DNA from: Arcobacter sp.
GTDB lineage: Bacteria; Campylobacterota; Campylobacteria; Campylobacterales; Arcobacteraceae
Length of the DNA stretch: 64,000 bases
Direction: 5' to 3'
NCBI GenBank assembly: GCA_003252105.1
Contig: QKDL01000057.1
Coordinates: forward strand, 1 to 64,000
Part shown: in pieces, positions 27,212 through 36,739 of the stretch
Layout of the letters: each line of letters opens with the position of its first letter
How positions within the stretch are numbered: position 1 is the stretch's first letter
Made by a program: the position numbers and the translations under genes
Notes under the pieces: model-generated
Seen by the model: only the letters and a program-made list of their open reading frames with translations
The model's database searches: none
Told to the model about the DNA's origin: nothing

Positions 27212-27282
27212 ATTTATACTGATTTAACCTCAAATTTTGGTTATTATAACTTAATTTAATAGGAAAAAAAATATATAGCTGT

Positions 27283-29913
27283 ATGAAACTTAAACAACTT
27301 TTCATCCTCTTACTAATCGCAAACTCTATCGCTCTATTTAGTGTAGTATTTATATTAAGTGCTTATCAAGATGCCATAAAAGAGCTGGAAAATGCCTATA
27401 AAATGCAACATAGATCTCTAATATTAGCAGATGAATTAAGACAAAGTAGTGATGATTTAACAAGAATGGCAAGAACCCATGTAATCACAGGAAATGATAT
27501 GTTTAAAGAACAATTTCATACTGTGCTTGATATAAGAAATGGTGTTAAACCAAGACCAAAATATTACAACAGAATATATTGGGATTTTTATACCCTAGAT
27601 GATGCAAAACCTATATTGGATGGAAAAACTGTTGCCCTAAGAACACTTATGAAAGAAGCTGGCTTCCCTGATGAAGAGTTAGAGCTTTTATATAAATCCC
27701 AACAAGAATCAGATGATTTAACCTATCTTGAAACAAAAGCCATGAATGCAATAAAAGGTATTTTTCAAGATAAAGATGGAAACTATACTATAAAAAGAGA
27801 ACCAGATTTTGCACTTGCTAGACAAATTATGCACGGAGAACAATACCATAAAGCTAAAATCGCCATAATGAAACCTCTAAATGAGTTTTATAAAGCCTTT
27901 GAAACAAGAACCCAAAAGAAAGTAAATGAAGCCCATGAAACAGTAAAAAGAATGGAATCTTACCTTAGTATTTCAGTTTTATTTTTAATTTTACTATTTA
28001 TCTTCTCTTTTATTTTTGTGATTTTATATAGGATTATCCACCCTATACAAACCCTAAACAAAGGGATGTTAAGTTTAGCAAAAAACAATATGGATATAAC
28101 CTTGCCACCAAAAGTTTTTATGGATGAGGTTAGTGATATGATTGGAGCTGTTGAGGTCTTTAAACAAAATGCTATAGAACTTATGGCTTCACAACAACAA
28201 AATAAAAGGCTTCTTGATTTGGCTGGGGAAGGAATTTTTGGTTTAGATGCAAAAGGGAAATTTATTTTTGTGAATCCAACTGCTTCAAAGCTTTTGGGAT
28301 ATAGTTCAAATGAACTTATTGGCAAATCAATCAACACTACAATTGGTAAACACCTTTTTCAAAAAGGCTCTCAACAAAAACAAAGATTGATGTTAGAAAC
28401 AAAAGAGGAACAAACTTTTATCTCTAAAGATGGTAGAAAATTTCCAATAGATTATGTAAGTACACCTATTTATAACAATGAGACTTCACTTTTAGAGGGT
28501 TCTGTTGTGGTATTTAGTGATATTACAAAAAGAAAACAATATGAAGATAGATTAAAAAAAGCCACAATTGAAGCGCAAAATGCAAATAGATCAAAATCTT
28601 TATTTCTAACAAATATGTCCCATGAATTAAGAACTCCATTAAATGCCATTTTAGGTTTCGCAAGCCTTTTAAAAAAATCAAAAAATATACATGAGGGTGA
28701 AAAACAAAATATAAATACAATCTACAGTAGTGGTCAACACCTGTTATCTTTAATAAATGAGATTTTAGAGTTTGCAAAAATAGAAGCAGGAAAAATAACA
28801 ATAAATCCAAATGATTTTAACCTATTTATATTTTTAAAAGAGATAGAGTCAATGTTTACTTCAAGATGTGATTCTAAAGGATTAAATTTTAGTCTAAATA
28901 TTGATAAAAGCGTACCTAAATATATAAAATGTGATGAAAAAAGATTAAGACAAATTTTAATTAATATTCTTGGAAACTCTTTAAAGTTTACAAATGAAGG
29001 GTATATAAAAGTAGATGTAGAGTCTAAAAATTCAAAATTATTAATCGTTATTAGAGATACAGGGATTGGTATGTCCAATGAAGCCCTAAAAATTGTATTT
29101 AAACCCTTTGAACAAATAGAAGAGAAAACACACAAACATGAGGGTACTGGATTAGGACTTGCTATAACAAAAGAGCTTATAGAAAAAATGGGTGGTAAAA
29201 TTGAAGCCCAAAGTGAACTTGAAAAAGGTAGTACTTTTAGTTTTGAACTTAAAATAGAAAAAATTGATTTTGTACTAGAAGAAGAAAATACAAAAAACAA
29301 TATCATAAAAGTAAAATCTACAGAGAATATAAATATACTAGTTGCAGATGATACAAAAGCAAACAGAGATTTATTGATTCAACTTCTAAATACTTATAAT
29401 ATAAATACAATAGAAGCCCATGATGGACAAGAGGTACTAAAACATATAGAAAACTCTAGTTTTGACTTAATATTTATGGATATTCTTATGCCAAATTTAG
29501 ATGGCTTAGAAACAATAAAAATATTAAAAAACAAAGAAAAAACTAAAAATATACCTATTATTGCAATATCTGCTAATGTATTTGAAGATGACAAACAAAA
29601 AGCTTTAAATAATGGTGCTGACTTTTTTGTACCTAAACCTTTTGAAGAAAAAGATATAGCAACAGCTTTACAAAAATTCTTAAAAGTAGACTTTGAATAT
29701 GAAAACGAAAAAACAATAGAAAAAACTATTATTTTAGAGAAAGAGTTAGCAAGAAAAATTGCTGATTTTGCAACAAGTCTTGATGGAAACTCAATACTTG
29801 AACTTCTTGAAAAGAACAACGTAGATAACTATACAAAAGAGAAAATAACCATCTTTATACAGCAATTTCAATTTAATGAAATCTCAAAATTATGTTCAAA
29901 TTCTAAAAACTGA
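27283..29913 (+). CDS. Hybrid sensor histidine kinase with HAMP, PAS and receiver domains
   Basis: This 876-aa membrane kinase has a first helix at about 6-28, a periplasmic region to 225 (coiled, unlike the SBP-type sensors next door), a second helix 226-248, and HAMP (250-302). PAS (about 305-420) and HisKA with NMSHELRTPLNAILGF (His near 447) follow. Then come HATPase (ending GTGLGLAITKELIEK) and a receiver (688-805, Asp in LIFMDILMPNLDGLE). A 70-residue tail follows. Its H-box differs from the HQWRQPL group of the neighbouring kinases, so it belongs to another kinase family. Confidence 0.9.
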   Translation: MKLKQLFILLLIANSIALFSVVFILSAYQDAIKELENAYKMQHRSLILADELRQSSDDLTRMARTHVITGNDMFKEQFHTVLDIRNGVKPRPKYYNRIYWDFYTLDDAKPILDGKTVALRTLMKEAGFPDEELELLYKSQQESDDLTYLETKAMNAIKGIFQDKDGNYTIKREPDFALARQIMHGEQYHKAKIAIMKPLNEFYKAFETRTQKKVNEAHETVKRMESYLSISVLFLILLFIFSFIFVILYRIIHPIQTLNKGMLSLAKNNMDITLPPKVFMDEVSDMIGAVEVFKQNAIELMASQQQNKRLLDLAGEGIFGLDAKGKFIFVNPTASKLLGYSSNELIGKSINTTIGKHLFQKGSQQKQRLMLETKEEQTFISKDGRKFPIDYVSTPIYNNETSLLEGSVVVFSDITKRKQYEDRLKKATIEAQNANRSKSLFLTNMSHELRTPLNAILGFASLLKKSKNIHEGEKQNINTIYSSGQHLLSLINEILEFAKIEAGKITINPNDFNLFIFLKEIESMFTSRCDSKGLNFSLNIDKSVPKYIKCDEKRLRQILINILGNSLKFTNEGYIKVDVESKNSKLLIVIRDTGIGMSNEALKIVFKPFEQIEEKTHKHEGTGLGLAITKELIEKMGGKIEAQSELEKGSTFSFELKIEKIDFVLEEENTKNNIIKVKSTENINILVADDTKANRDLLIQLLNTYNINTIEAHDGQEVLKHIENSSFDLIFMDILMPNLDGLETIKILKNKEKTKNIPIIAISANVFEDDKQKALNNGADFFVPKPFEEKDIATALQKFLKVDFEYENEKTIEKTIILEKELARKIADFATSLDGNSILELLEKNNVDNYTKEKITIFIQQFQFNEISKLCSNSKN

Positions 29914-29918
29914 TAATT

Positions 29919-30446
29919 TTAATTTATAAATTTTACATAACCTTCAACTGGCACACCGTGATTTATAAAGTCAATATTTGTAAACCTTTTAAAACCAAAT
30001 TGCTTATAAATTTTACTCGCTTCTTTCATTGAACTAAGAGTATGTAAGACAATTTTTTTATTTTTATCTTTTTGGGCTTGAAATACACATTGTGAGATAA
30101 GAGCTTTTCCAATACTCATACCTCTATATTGTTCATCCACAGCCAAAAACCTAATTGCACTAGTTTTATAGCTTTTTAATTGAAGTTTTAATCCATAATT
30201 ATTTGTATTTGAACAATAAAAAACTCCACCTAAGACTTTATTATTACTTGATAATGCAACATAAATATTGCAATATTTTTTATTTATATATTTTTTTAAA
30301 TCTCTTAAATCTAATAGATACTTATCTCTTACACTATAAGGAATTATAAAACTATTTCCTGTATAGCTTTCAAAATATACTTTTACTAAAACTCTTGATA
30401 GTTGATTGATTTTAGAAGCTTTTATTTTTTCTATTTTATATTTCAT
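29919..30446 (-). CDS. GNAT family N-acetyltransferase
   Basis: The 175-aa protein has the GNAT core: AIRFLAVDEQYRGMSIGKAL (about 100-119) with the Q/R-x-x-G-x-G/A-type acetyl-CoA loop, preceded by NNKVLGGVFYC and followed by KIYKQFGFKRF. I chose ATG 30446, with AAGGA 6 bp upstream, over a TTG two codons earlier. It lies 9 bp downstream of the AraC-type gene and is probably cotranscribed. The substrate is unknown. Confidence 0.8.
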   Translation of the reverse strand: MKYKIEKIKASKINQLSRVLVKVYFESYTGNSFIIPYSVRDKYLLDLRDLKKYINKKYCNIYVALSSNNKVLGGVFYCSNTNNYGLKLQLKSYKTSAIRFLAVDEQYRGMSIGKALISQCVFQAQKDKNKKIVLHTLSSMKEASKIYKQFGFKRFTNIDFINHGVPVEGYVKFIN

Positions 30447-30455
30447 TTCCAATCC

Positions 30456-31340
30456 TTAGGAGTATTGTATTGGTAAATAAAAAGTTGCTTCAAACTCTTT
30501 TTTCTCATCAAAAATTGGATTTTTGTGAAATATTGCAAAGGAAGGTTTAGTATTAGTCTCAAAGCCACTTTTAGGTAACCATTCATGATATGCCCAACGC
30601 ATTAAAGGTAAAACTTCACCAAATTTTCCACTAATATCAAAGGTGGCATACAATCCTTCATCAATAGTTATTGTTAGAAGATTAGATTCTATTTGTTTAT
30701 CTAAATTCTTAGGTACTATAGCAGCTGTATAAAAACAATCATCTATAGGAGTTATAATAGGATTATCATGAAAAATACCTATTTGAGTACACTCTTTAAT
30801 ATCATGGGTGTATGCCCAAGCTTGGATTTTTTTCCAATTATTAATACCTTCATTGTACCCATAACCTTTTTGTAAAATATAATAAGCTTTTTGTTCTTTT
30901 GTTTTTACTATTTTTACCTCTAATTTTGAATAATCATACTTTTCACTTAAGTCTAAAGAACTATTTTGAAGTATCTTATCTGAGTATATTTTATACCCTC
31001 CTTGTCTCCATTGTTTTGGTGTTTGATTAAACTTTTTTTTAAAAGCAGTTATAAATGAAGTTTGTGAACTATATCCACACAGATTTGCAATCTCTGTTAT
31101 AGTTGAGTGAATATTTGTAAGGAGTAGATTAGAAGCTTTTTGAAGTCTAATTGATTTTATAGTTTCATAAATATTTGAGTTAAATTGCTCTTTAAATATT
31201 TTTTGCAAATGAAACCTATCAACTTTTAATTCAGAAGCAAGATAGTCAATATTTATATCTGTATCAATATATTTGTTAATATGTTCTAGCACTTTAAAAG
31301 CTAATTTTTGATGTCTATTTAGAGTATTGTTTTTTCTCAT
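30456..31340 (-). CDS. AraC-family regulator with C-terminal GyrI-like effector domain
   Basis: The 294-aa protein has an N-terminal double HTH of AraC type (DINIDYLASELKVDRFHLQKIF and TITEIANLCGYSSQTSFITAFKK, with QTPKQWRQ). A GyrI/SbmC-like effector domain follows (about residues 130-294), including YATFDISGKFGEVLPLMRWAYHEWLP, split here around residue 240. This is the Rob/SoxS-like layout that binds hydrophobic small molecules and often controls efflux or detoxification. It is divergent from metY with a 116-bp gap. Confidence 0.9.
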   Translation of the reverse strand: MRKNNTLNRHQKLAFKVLEHINKYIDTDINIDYLASELKVDRFHLQKIFKEQFNSNIYETIKSIRLQKASNLLLTNIHSTITEIANLCGYSSQTSFITAFKKKFNQTPKQWRQGGYKIYSDKILQNSSLDLSEKYDYSKLEVKIVKTKEQKAYYILQKGYGYNEGINNWKKIQAWAYTHDIKECTQIGIFHDNPIITPIDDCFYTAAIVPKNLDKQIESNLLTITIDEGLYATFDISGKFGEVLPLMRWAYHEWLPKSGFETNTKPSFAIFHKNPIFDEKKEFEATFYLPIQYS

Positions 31341-31456
31341 AATCTAATTATACCAATTTTAATATATATTTTGCACAAAAATAAATAACTTTTTGACCAT
31401 TTATTATAAAGAAAATTTTTCTTTAAACCAATATAATTCCATAAAAAAGGAAATAT

Positions 31457-32737
31457 ATGCAACAAGATACATTAGCTATACACTCAGAATATCAAAAAGA
31501 ATCTCAAACAACTATGAATATTCCAATTTTAATGAGTACTGCATATAATTTTGGAACTACAGATTTTGCTGCAAGTAGTTTTAATCTAGAACAAGGAACT
31601 GATAATGTTTATACAAGAGTAGGAAATCCTACAAATGCAATGTTAGAAAAAAGAATTGCAGCACTAGAAGGTGGTAGTGGAGCACTTGCCACCTCAAGTG
31701 GGATGAGTTCAATATTTTACTCAATACTAAATATTGCCCAAGCAGGTGATAATATAATCTCTTCAAATCAATTATATGGTGGGACAATAACTTTATTTAC
31801 TCAAACATTAAAAAAGCTTGGAATTAAAGTTAAGTTTTTTGATGTTGAAAAACCTGAAGAGATTGAAAGCTTAGTTGATGAAGATACAAAATGTGTATTT
31901 TTTGAAACTATTTCAAATCCAAGTATTGACTTACCAGACTTTGAAAAAATAGTACAAGTAGCTAATAAGTTTAATCTTTTGACAATTGTAGATAATACAG
32001 TTGCTTCTCCTACCCTATGTCAACCTTTACTTTTAGGTGTAGATATTGTAGTTCACAGTGCTAGTAAATATATCAATGGTCAAGGTTCAGCTATTGGTGG
32101 TTTAATTGTTGAACGGGAAAATTTAGTGGAAAAAATAAAAGGAAATTTTCGTTATAACTTTTTTAATGAACCAGAACCAAGTTATAAGGGTTTAATTTTT
32201 TCAGATTGTCCTGCAACACCTATTCTTTTTACTTTTAGAGCAAGAATGGTTCTACTTAGAGATACAGGAGGATGTTTAAGTCCTTTTAACTCATGGATAT
32301 TTATTCAAGGATTGGAAACTCTTTCAATTAGGATGAAAAAACACTCAGACAATGCCCTAAAAATTGCTTTATGGTTAGAAGAACAAGAGATTGTAAAAAA
32401 AGTAAATTATCCATTTTTAAAATCTAGTAAAAGTTATGATTTAGCAAAAAAATATTTTAAAGATGGTGCTAGTGGTTTGATTAGTTTTGAGGTTGAGAAT
32501 TTAGAAACAGCAAAAACAATTTTAGATAATGTAAAAGTTTTTTCAATTGTTGCAAACATAGGAGATAGCAAATCTATCATAAACCATTCTGCTTCTACAA
32601 CACATAACCAACTATCTTTAGAAGAGTTAGAAAAAGCAGGGATATCAGAAGGTCTTATAAGATTAAGTATTGGTATAGAAAATTGTAATGATTTAATATC
32701 TGACTTACAACAAGCTTTTCAACTGGCAAAAAAATAA
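31457..32737 (+). CDS. metY: O-acetylhomoserine sulfhydrylase (MetY), Cys/Met metabolism PLP enzyme
   Basis: The 426-aa PLP enzyme converts O-acetylhomoserine and sulfide to homocysteine in methionine synthesis. The PLP lysine is in VVHSASKYINGQGSAIGG (about residue 206). The ALATSSGMSSI and GNPTNAMLEKRIAALEGG segments are typical of the family. The insertion FRYNFFNEPEPSYKGLIFS is typical of MetY-type rather than MetB-type enzymes. AAAAAGGAAAT precedes the ATG. An exporter gene starts 9 bp after its stop. Confidence 0.88.
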   Translation: MQQDTLAIHSEYQKESQTTMNIPILMSTAYNFGTTDFAASSFNLEQGTDNVYTRVGNPTNAMLEKRIAALEGGSGALATSSGMSSIFYSILNIAQAGDNIISSNQLYGGTITLFTQTLKKLGIKVKFFDVEKPEEIESLVDEDTKCVFFETISNPSIDLPDFEKIVQVANKFNLLTIVDNTVASPTLCQPLLLGVDIVVHSASKYINGQGSAIGGLIVERENLVEKIKGNFRYNFFNEPEPSYKGLIFSDCPATPILFTFRARMVLLRDTGGCLSPFNSWIFIQGLETLSIRMKKHSDNALKIALWLEEQEIVKKVNYPFLKSSKSYDLAKKYFKDGASGLISFEVENLETAKTILDNVKVFSIVANIGDSKSIINHSASTTHNQLSLEELEKAGISEGLIRLSIGIENCNDLISDLQQAFQLAKK

Positions 32738-32746
32738 GGATATAAA

Positions 32747-33364
32747 ATCACACATCTTAGTGAATTTTTAATTCTTGCACTTACTGTTCAAATAGCTTTA
32801 ATGTCACCAGGTCCTGATTTTATGGTGACATTAAAGCAAACAATAAACCATGGAAAAAGATATGCCTATTATTCAAGTTTTGGAATAGGTTTAGGGATTG
32901 CTGTACATGTTGGATATACACTTTTAGGTATGGGTTTAATATTCAAAAACTTACCATATTTTTTAGATGTTATAAGAGTATTAGGTGCACTATATCTTAT
33001 CTATCTTGGGATACAAAGTTTAAAAAGCAGTAATAATTCCATATTAATTACACATGAAAATGGTATAAACTTTAACTTATATAAATCGTTTATTATAGGT
33101 TTTTTTACAAATTTGCTTAATCCTAAAGCAACACTATTTTTTTTATCAATTTTTACTGCAATTGTAAGTATTGATACACCAATATATATGCAAAGCTTAT
33201 ATGGATTGTATTGCATTTTAGCAAATATTTTTTGGTACATATTAATAGCCAAACTATTATCAAAAGAAAATAGTCTAAATCTATTTAATAAATATCAAAA
33301 TGAGATTCAAAAAACAATAGGAGTTGTTTTGATTCTTTTAGGAATTAAATTAATTCTATTGTAA
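32747..33364 (+). CDS. LysE/RhtB-type amino acid exporter with apparent ATC start
   Basis: The frame encodes a LysE-family permease with MSPGPDF (family motif PGPD), LGALYLIYLGIQSLK and FFTNLLNPKATLFF. The family N-terminus THLSEFLILALTVQIAL lies upstream of the only early ATG (32801) and is in frame, open since the metY stop. It is preceded by AAGGAT and begins at ATC 32747. No ATG, GTG or TTG occurs in that stretch. Either translation starts at ATC, or the ATG is mutated and the gene is crippled, or it starts at 32801 with half a helix missing. The expected full length is 205 aa. The substrate is probably an amino acid or homoserine-like compound, given metY upstream. Confidence 0.75.
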   Translation: MTHLSEFLILALTVQIALMSPGPDFMVTLKQTINHGKRYAYYSSFGIGLGIAVHVGYTLLGMGLIFKNLPYFLDVIRVLGALYLIYLGIQSLKSSNNSILITHENGINFNLYKSFIIGFFTNLLNPKATLFFLSIFTAIVSIDTPIYMQSLYGLYCILANIFWYILIAKLLSKENSLNLFNKYQNEIQKTIGVVLILLGIKLILL

Positions 33365-33387
33365 TTAAGAAATAAAAAGAGAAAAAA

Positions 33388-33669
33388 ATGAATAGATACA
33401 AAATAAAAAAAATATCACAAATCAAATCAAAGACCAATATTGTAAAATATAGATTATTAACTGATAATAAGGAGATTGAGCTAAGTATTTCAAAAGAAAA
33501 TATCGAAAAATCTTTTATGTTAGATTATATAAAGTGTCCTTTTTTTATATTAAGCTATAAAGATATTGACAATGAAATCACAATCGAGGACAGCTTTGAA
33601 ATCTCTACAGAAGAAGCTACTTTAGATTTAGAATGTCAGGCAACTTGTGGATTAAATTTAAATTCTTAA
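33388..33669 (+). CDS. Small hypothetical protein, 93 aa
   Basis: I do not recognise this protein. It is Lys- and Ile-rich with no membrane segment or signal. It has an acidic run (IEDSFEISTEEATLDLE) and ends with a C-x3-C pair (ECQATCGLNLNS). AAGAGAAAAA precedes the ATG 24 bp after the LysE-type gene, so it may be cotranscribed with metY. Coding status rests on an uninterrupted frame and this spacing. Confidence 0.6.
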   Translation: MNRYKIKKISQIKSKTNIVKYRLLTDNKEIELSISKENIEKSFMLDYIKCPFFILSYKDIDNEITIEDSFEISTEEATLDLECQATCGLNLNS

Positions 33670-33798
33670 AATAAACAATATTCTAAAAGCCTTGTATAAA
33701 TAATATACTGCATTTTTAAAATCTTTTCCAAAAAGCAACACTAAGACAACACTTCTTTTTTATACTTCTTCTAGTCTTAAATCTTACAAGGAGAAACA

Positions 33799-35076
33799 AT
33801 GAAGAAATTGTTAACAAAAGCGGTTATCACTTCTGCTTTACTTGGTGGTATGTTATTAAATGCTGCTGATACGATTAAAGTTGGTGTATTACACTCACTA
33901 TCTGGAACTATGGCAATTAGTGAAACAACACTAAAAGATACTGTTCTTATGCTTATTGATGAGCAAAATAAAAAAGGTGGAGTTTTAGGTAAAAAACTAG
34001 AACCTGTTGTAGTAGACCCAGCTTCAAACTGGCCACTATTTGCTGAAAAAATGAGAGGTTTATTAACACAAGATAAAGTTGATGTAACTTTTGGTTGTTG
34101 GACTTCTGTATCTAGAAAATCTGTTCTTCCAGTTGTTGAGGAATTAAATGGTTTATTATTCTACCCAGTACAATATGAAGGTGAAGAATCTTCTAAAAAT
34201 GTATTCTATACTGGTGCGTCTCCAAACCAACAAGCTATTCCAGCAGTTGATTACCTAATGAACGAAATCGGTGTAAAAAGATGGGTTTTAGCAGGTACTG
34301 ACTATGTATATCCAAGAACTACAAACAAAATTTTAGAGTCTTATTTAAAAGCTAAAGGTGTAAAATCAGAAGATATTATGATTAACTATACTCCTTTTGG
34401 TCACTCTGATTGGCAATCAATTGTAAGTGATATTAAAAAATTCGGTTCAGCAGGAGCTAAAACAGCTGTTGTTTCTACAATCAATGGTGATGCAAATGTT
34501 CCTTTTTATAAAGAGTTAGGAAACCAAGGTATCTCAGCTGAAGATATTCCTGTTGTTGCTTTCTCAGTTGGAGAAGAAGAGTTATCAGGTATTGATACAA
34601 AACCTCTTGTTGGTCACTTAGCTGCGTGGAACTACTTCCAAAGTGCAGAGTCTGATGTAAATGAAAAATTTATCTCAGCATGGAAAAAATTCATCAAAAA
34701 TGATAAAAGAGTTACTAATGACCCTATGGAAGCTACATATATTGGATTTAACCTTTGGGTAAAAGCTGTTGAAAAAGCTGGTACTACTGATGTAGATGCT
34801 GTATCTAAAGCTATCATTGGTCTTTCTGTTCCTAACCTTACAGGTGGAACTGCAACTATGCTTAAAAACCACCATATTACAAAACCAGTTTTAATTGGAG
34901 AGATTCAAGAAGATGGTCAATTTGAAACTGTATGGCAAACTAAAGGTGAAGTTGCTGGAGATGCTTGGTCAGATTTCTTACCATCATCAAAAGATGTAAT
35001 CTCTGATTGGACAGCACCAGTTAATTGTGGTAACTACAATACTGTAACTAAAAAATGTTCAGGACAAAACTACTAA
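33799..35076 (+). CDS. urtA: Urea ABC transporter substrate-binding protein UrtA
   Basis: This periplasmic receptor for urea has a signal peptide of about 22 residues (LLNAADTI). The UrtA signature runs through IKVGVLHSLSGTMAISE, FGCWTSVSRKSVLPVVEE, NGLLFYPVQYEGEE and YTGASPNQQAIPAVDYL. At 425 aa it is of standard length. ACAAGGAGAAAC precedes the ATG. It heads the urt-ure island; its codon use and a separate 3' stem-loop suggest that it is made in excess over the membrane parts. Confidence 0.96.
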   Translation: MKKLLTKAVITSALLGGMLLNAADTIKVGVLHSLSGTMAISETTLKDTVLMLIDEQNKKGGVLGKKLEPVVVDPASNWPLFAEKMRGLLTQDKVDVTFGCWTSVSRKSVLPVVEELNGLLFYPVQYEGEESSKNVFYTGASPNQQAIPAVDYLMNEIGVKRWVLAGTDYVYPRTTNKILESYLKAKGVKSEDIMINYTPFGHSDWQSIVSDIKKFGSAGAKTAVVSTINGDANVPFYKELGNQGISAEDIPVVAFSVGEEELSGIDTKPLVGHLAAWNYFQSAESDVNEKFISAWKKFIKNDKRVTNDPMEATYIGFNLWVKAVEKAGTTDVDAVSKAIIGLSVPNLTGGTATMLKNHHITKPVLIGEIQEDGQFETVWQTKGEVAGDAWSDFLPSSKDVISDWTAPVNCGNYNTVTKKCSGQNY

Positions 35077-35084
35077 TATAAGTT

Positions 35085-35119
35085 AAGAGAGGGTTTTTCT
35101 ACTAAATTTCCCCTCTCTT
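35085..35119 (+). promoter_or_regulatory. Stem-loop between urtA and urtB
   Basis: AAGAGAGGG (35085-35093) pairs perfectly with CCCTCTCTT (35111-35119). No clean T-run follows (CTCTACC). It is better read as an mRNA-stabilising or partial-termination element that raises UrtA above UrtBC than as a full terminator. Confidence 0.55.
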
Positions 35120-35137
35120 CTCTACCAAAGGCATCAA

Positions 35138-36736
35138 ATGAAACTTAATATACTAAAAATAATATTTCTTAATTTACTGCTTATAAGTTCACTTTTTTCT
35201 AATAGCTTTGAAGAAGATATCAATAATCTAAAAACTAATAGTCTTAAACAAAAAGGTGAAGTAATAAAAAGTTTATATGAAAACTACAGTGAAGATGAAA
35301 GGTTAATTCCACTTTTATCAAAAATGGCAGATGGGGATCTTTACTTTAAACAGAGTGATGGAACTTTTGTGATTCTTACAAAAAAAGAGGGTAAAAACTA
35401 CCATGTGAATTCACTTTTATCAAATAAAGATGAAATCATTGATAAAAAAGAGTTAGAAAAAGTAAAAACAAACAATAAATTAAGAAGTATTATCAAAGGT
35501 ATTTTAGCAGAACTAAATCTATTTTCTAAAAACTATGAGATTAGACTAGAATCAGCTAAAAATATCTTATCAAATGTAACAAAAGAGGATGAACAACTAC
35601 TAATAAAAGCTCTAAAATTTGAAACAAATTCAAAAGTAAAAAACGTTTTACTTGAGGCAAAAACAATTTTAGATGCAAGATTAAAAGATGGTTTTGAACA
35701 AATCAAAGCTGTAAGCAATTTAGGAGAGTTTATCTCAACTGAATCTTTAGCAACTTTAAAAAAGATTGAAAGTACAACTGAACACAAAGAATTAAAAGAG
35801 GCTGCAATAAAATCTATAAACTCAATTGAGAGTTCAAGATCGTTCTATTCTGTAATTGAAACAGCATTTTTTGGACTTAGTCAAGGTTCTGTTTTATTAT
35901 TAGCTGCTATTGGACTTGCTATTACTTTTGGTGTTATGAAAGTTATCAATATGGCCCATGGTGAGATGATGATGATTGGAGCATACACAACATATACAAT
36001 ACAACAAATCATGCCAAATCTAATAGAGTATTCAATCTTTATAGCAATTCCTGCTGCATTTATTGTAAGTGGTATTGTTGGTATTATTATTGAAAGATTA
36101 GTTATAAGACACCTATATGGAAGACCACTTGAAACACTTCTTGCTACATTTGGGATTAGTTTAATCTTACAACAATTAGTAAGAACAATCTACTCTCCTC
36201 TAAACCAAGAGGTTAAAACTCCATCATGGATGAGTGGAGCGTGGGAGATAAACTCAGCTTTATCATTAACATACAACAGGCTTTATATCATCATCTTTGC
36301 TTTACTTGTATTTATTGCAATCTTAGCAGTTCTAAACAAAACCTCTTTAGGACTAAAAGTAAGAGCTGTAACACAAAACAGACAAATGGCACAAGCTATG
36401 GGGATAAAAACTTCATGGATAGATGCAATGACTTTTGGTATTGGTTCAGGTATTGCTGGTATTGCAGGTGTTGCTTTATCTCAACTTACAAATGTTGGAC
36501 CAAATCTTGGACAAGCTTATATTGTTGATTCGTTTATGGTCGTTGTATTTGGTGGAGTTGGTAACCTTTGGGGAACACTAATTGGTGCAGTTACACTTGG
36601 TGAAATCAATAAATTCATGGAACCAGTTGCTGGGGCAGTTCTTGCAAAAGTTATTATATTGATATTTATAATTTTATTTATTCAAAAAAGACCTAGAGGC
36701 TTATTCCCTCAAAAAGGTCGAGATGCACAGGATTAA
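35138..36736 (+). CDS. urtB: Urea ABC transporter permease UrtB
   Basis: This is one of two inner-membrane permeases of the urea importer, a LivH homologue. Residues 1-22 form a signal-like helix. About 23-235 is a helical, HEAT-like periplasmic extension common in UrtB. The permease core (about 240-532) contains GLAITFGVMKVINMAHGEMMM, split around residue 270, and VVVFGGVGNLWGTLIGAV. It follows urtA after 61 bp and precedes urtC by 3 bp. Confidence 0.95.
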   Translation: MKLNILKIIFLNLLLISSLFSNSFEEDINNLKTNSLKQKGEVIKSLYENYSEDERLIPLLSKMADGDLYFKQSDGTFVILTKKEGKNYHVNSLLSNKDEIIDKKELEKVKTNNKLRSIIKGILAELNLFSKNYEIRLESAKNILSNVTKEDEQLLIKALKFETNSKVKNVLLEAKTILDARLKDGFEQIKAVSNLGEFISTESLATLKKIESTTEHKELKEAAIKSINSIESSRSFYSVIETAFFGLSQGSVLLLAAIGLAITFGVMKVINMAHGEMMMIGAYTTYTIQQIMPNLIEYSIFIAIPAAFIVSGIVGIIIERLVIRHLYGRPLETLLATFGISLILQQLVRTIYSPLNQEVKTPSWMSGAWEINSALSLTYNRLYIIIFALLVFIAILAVLNKTSLGLKVRAVTQNRQMAQAMGIKTSWIDAMTFGIGSGIAGIAGVALSQLTNVGPNLGQAYIVDSFMVVVFGGVGNLWGTLIGAVTLGEINKFMEPVAGAVLAKVIILIFIILFIQKRPRGLFPQKGRDAQD

Positions 36737-36739
36737 AAG

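Noticed and set aside
27212-27282. Inverted repeat AACC/GGTT between divergent kinase genes as an operator
   Set aside because: Only four paired bases; too short to support.
28523-28810. Antisense hydrophobic frame in the hybrid kinase gene
   Set aside because: Low-complexity Leu/Phe shadow of a Lys- and Asn-rich helix region; no start signal.
33388-33669. RiPP precursor peptide (Cys-bearing tail)
   Set aside because: There is no leader-like motif, maturase or peptidase-transporter next to it; the exporter upstream is LysE-type.
36226-36528. 100-codon sense-strand frame inside urtB
   Set aside because: Out of frame within a certain permease gene; its composition is typical of a frame-shifted membrane segment.
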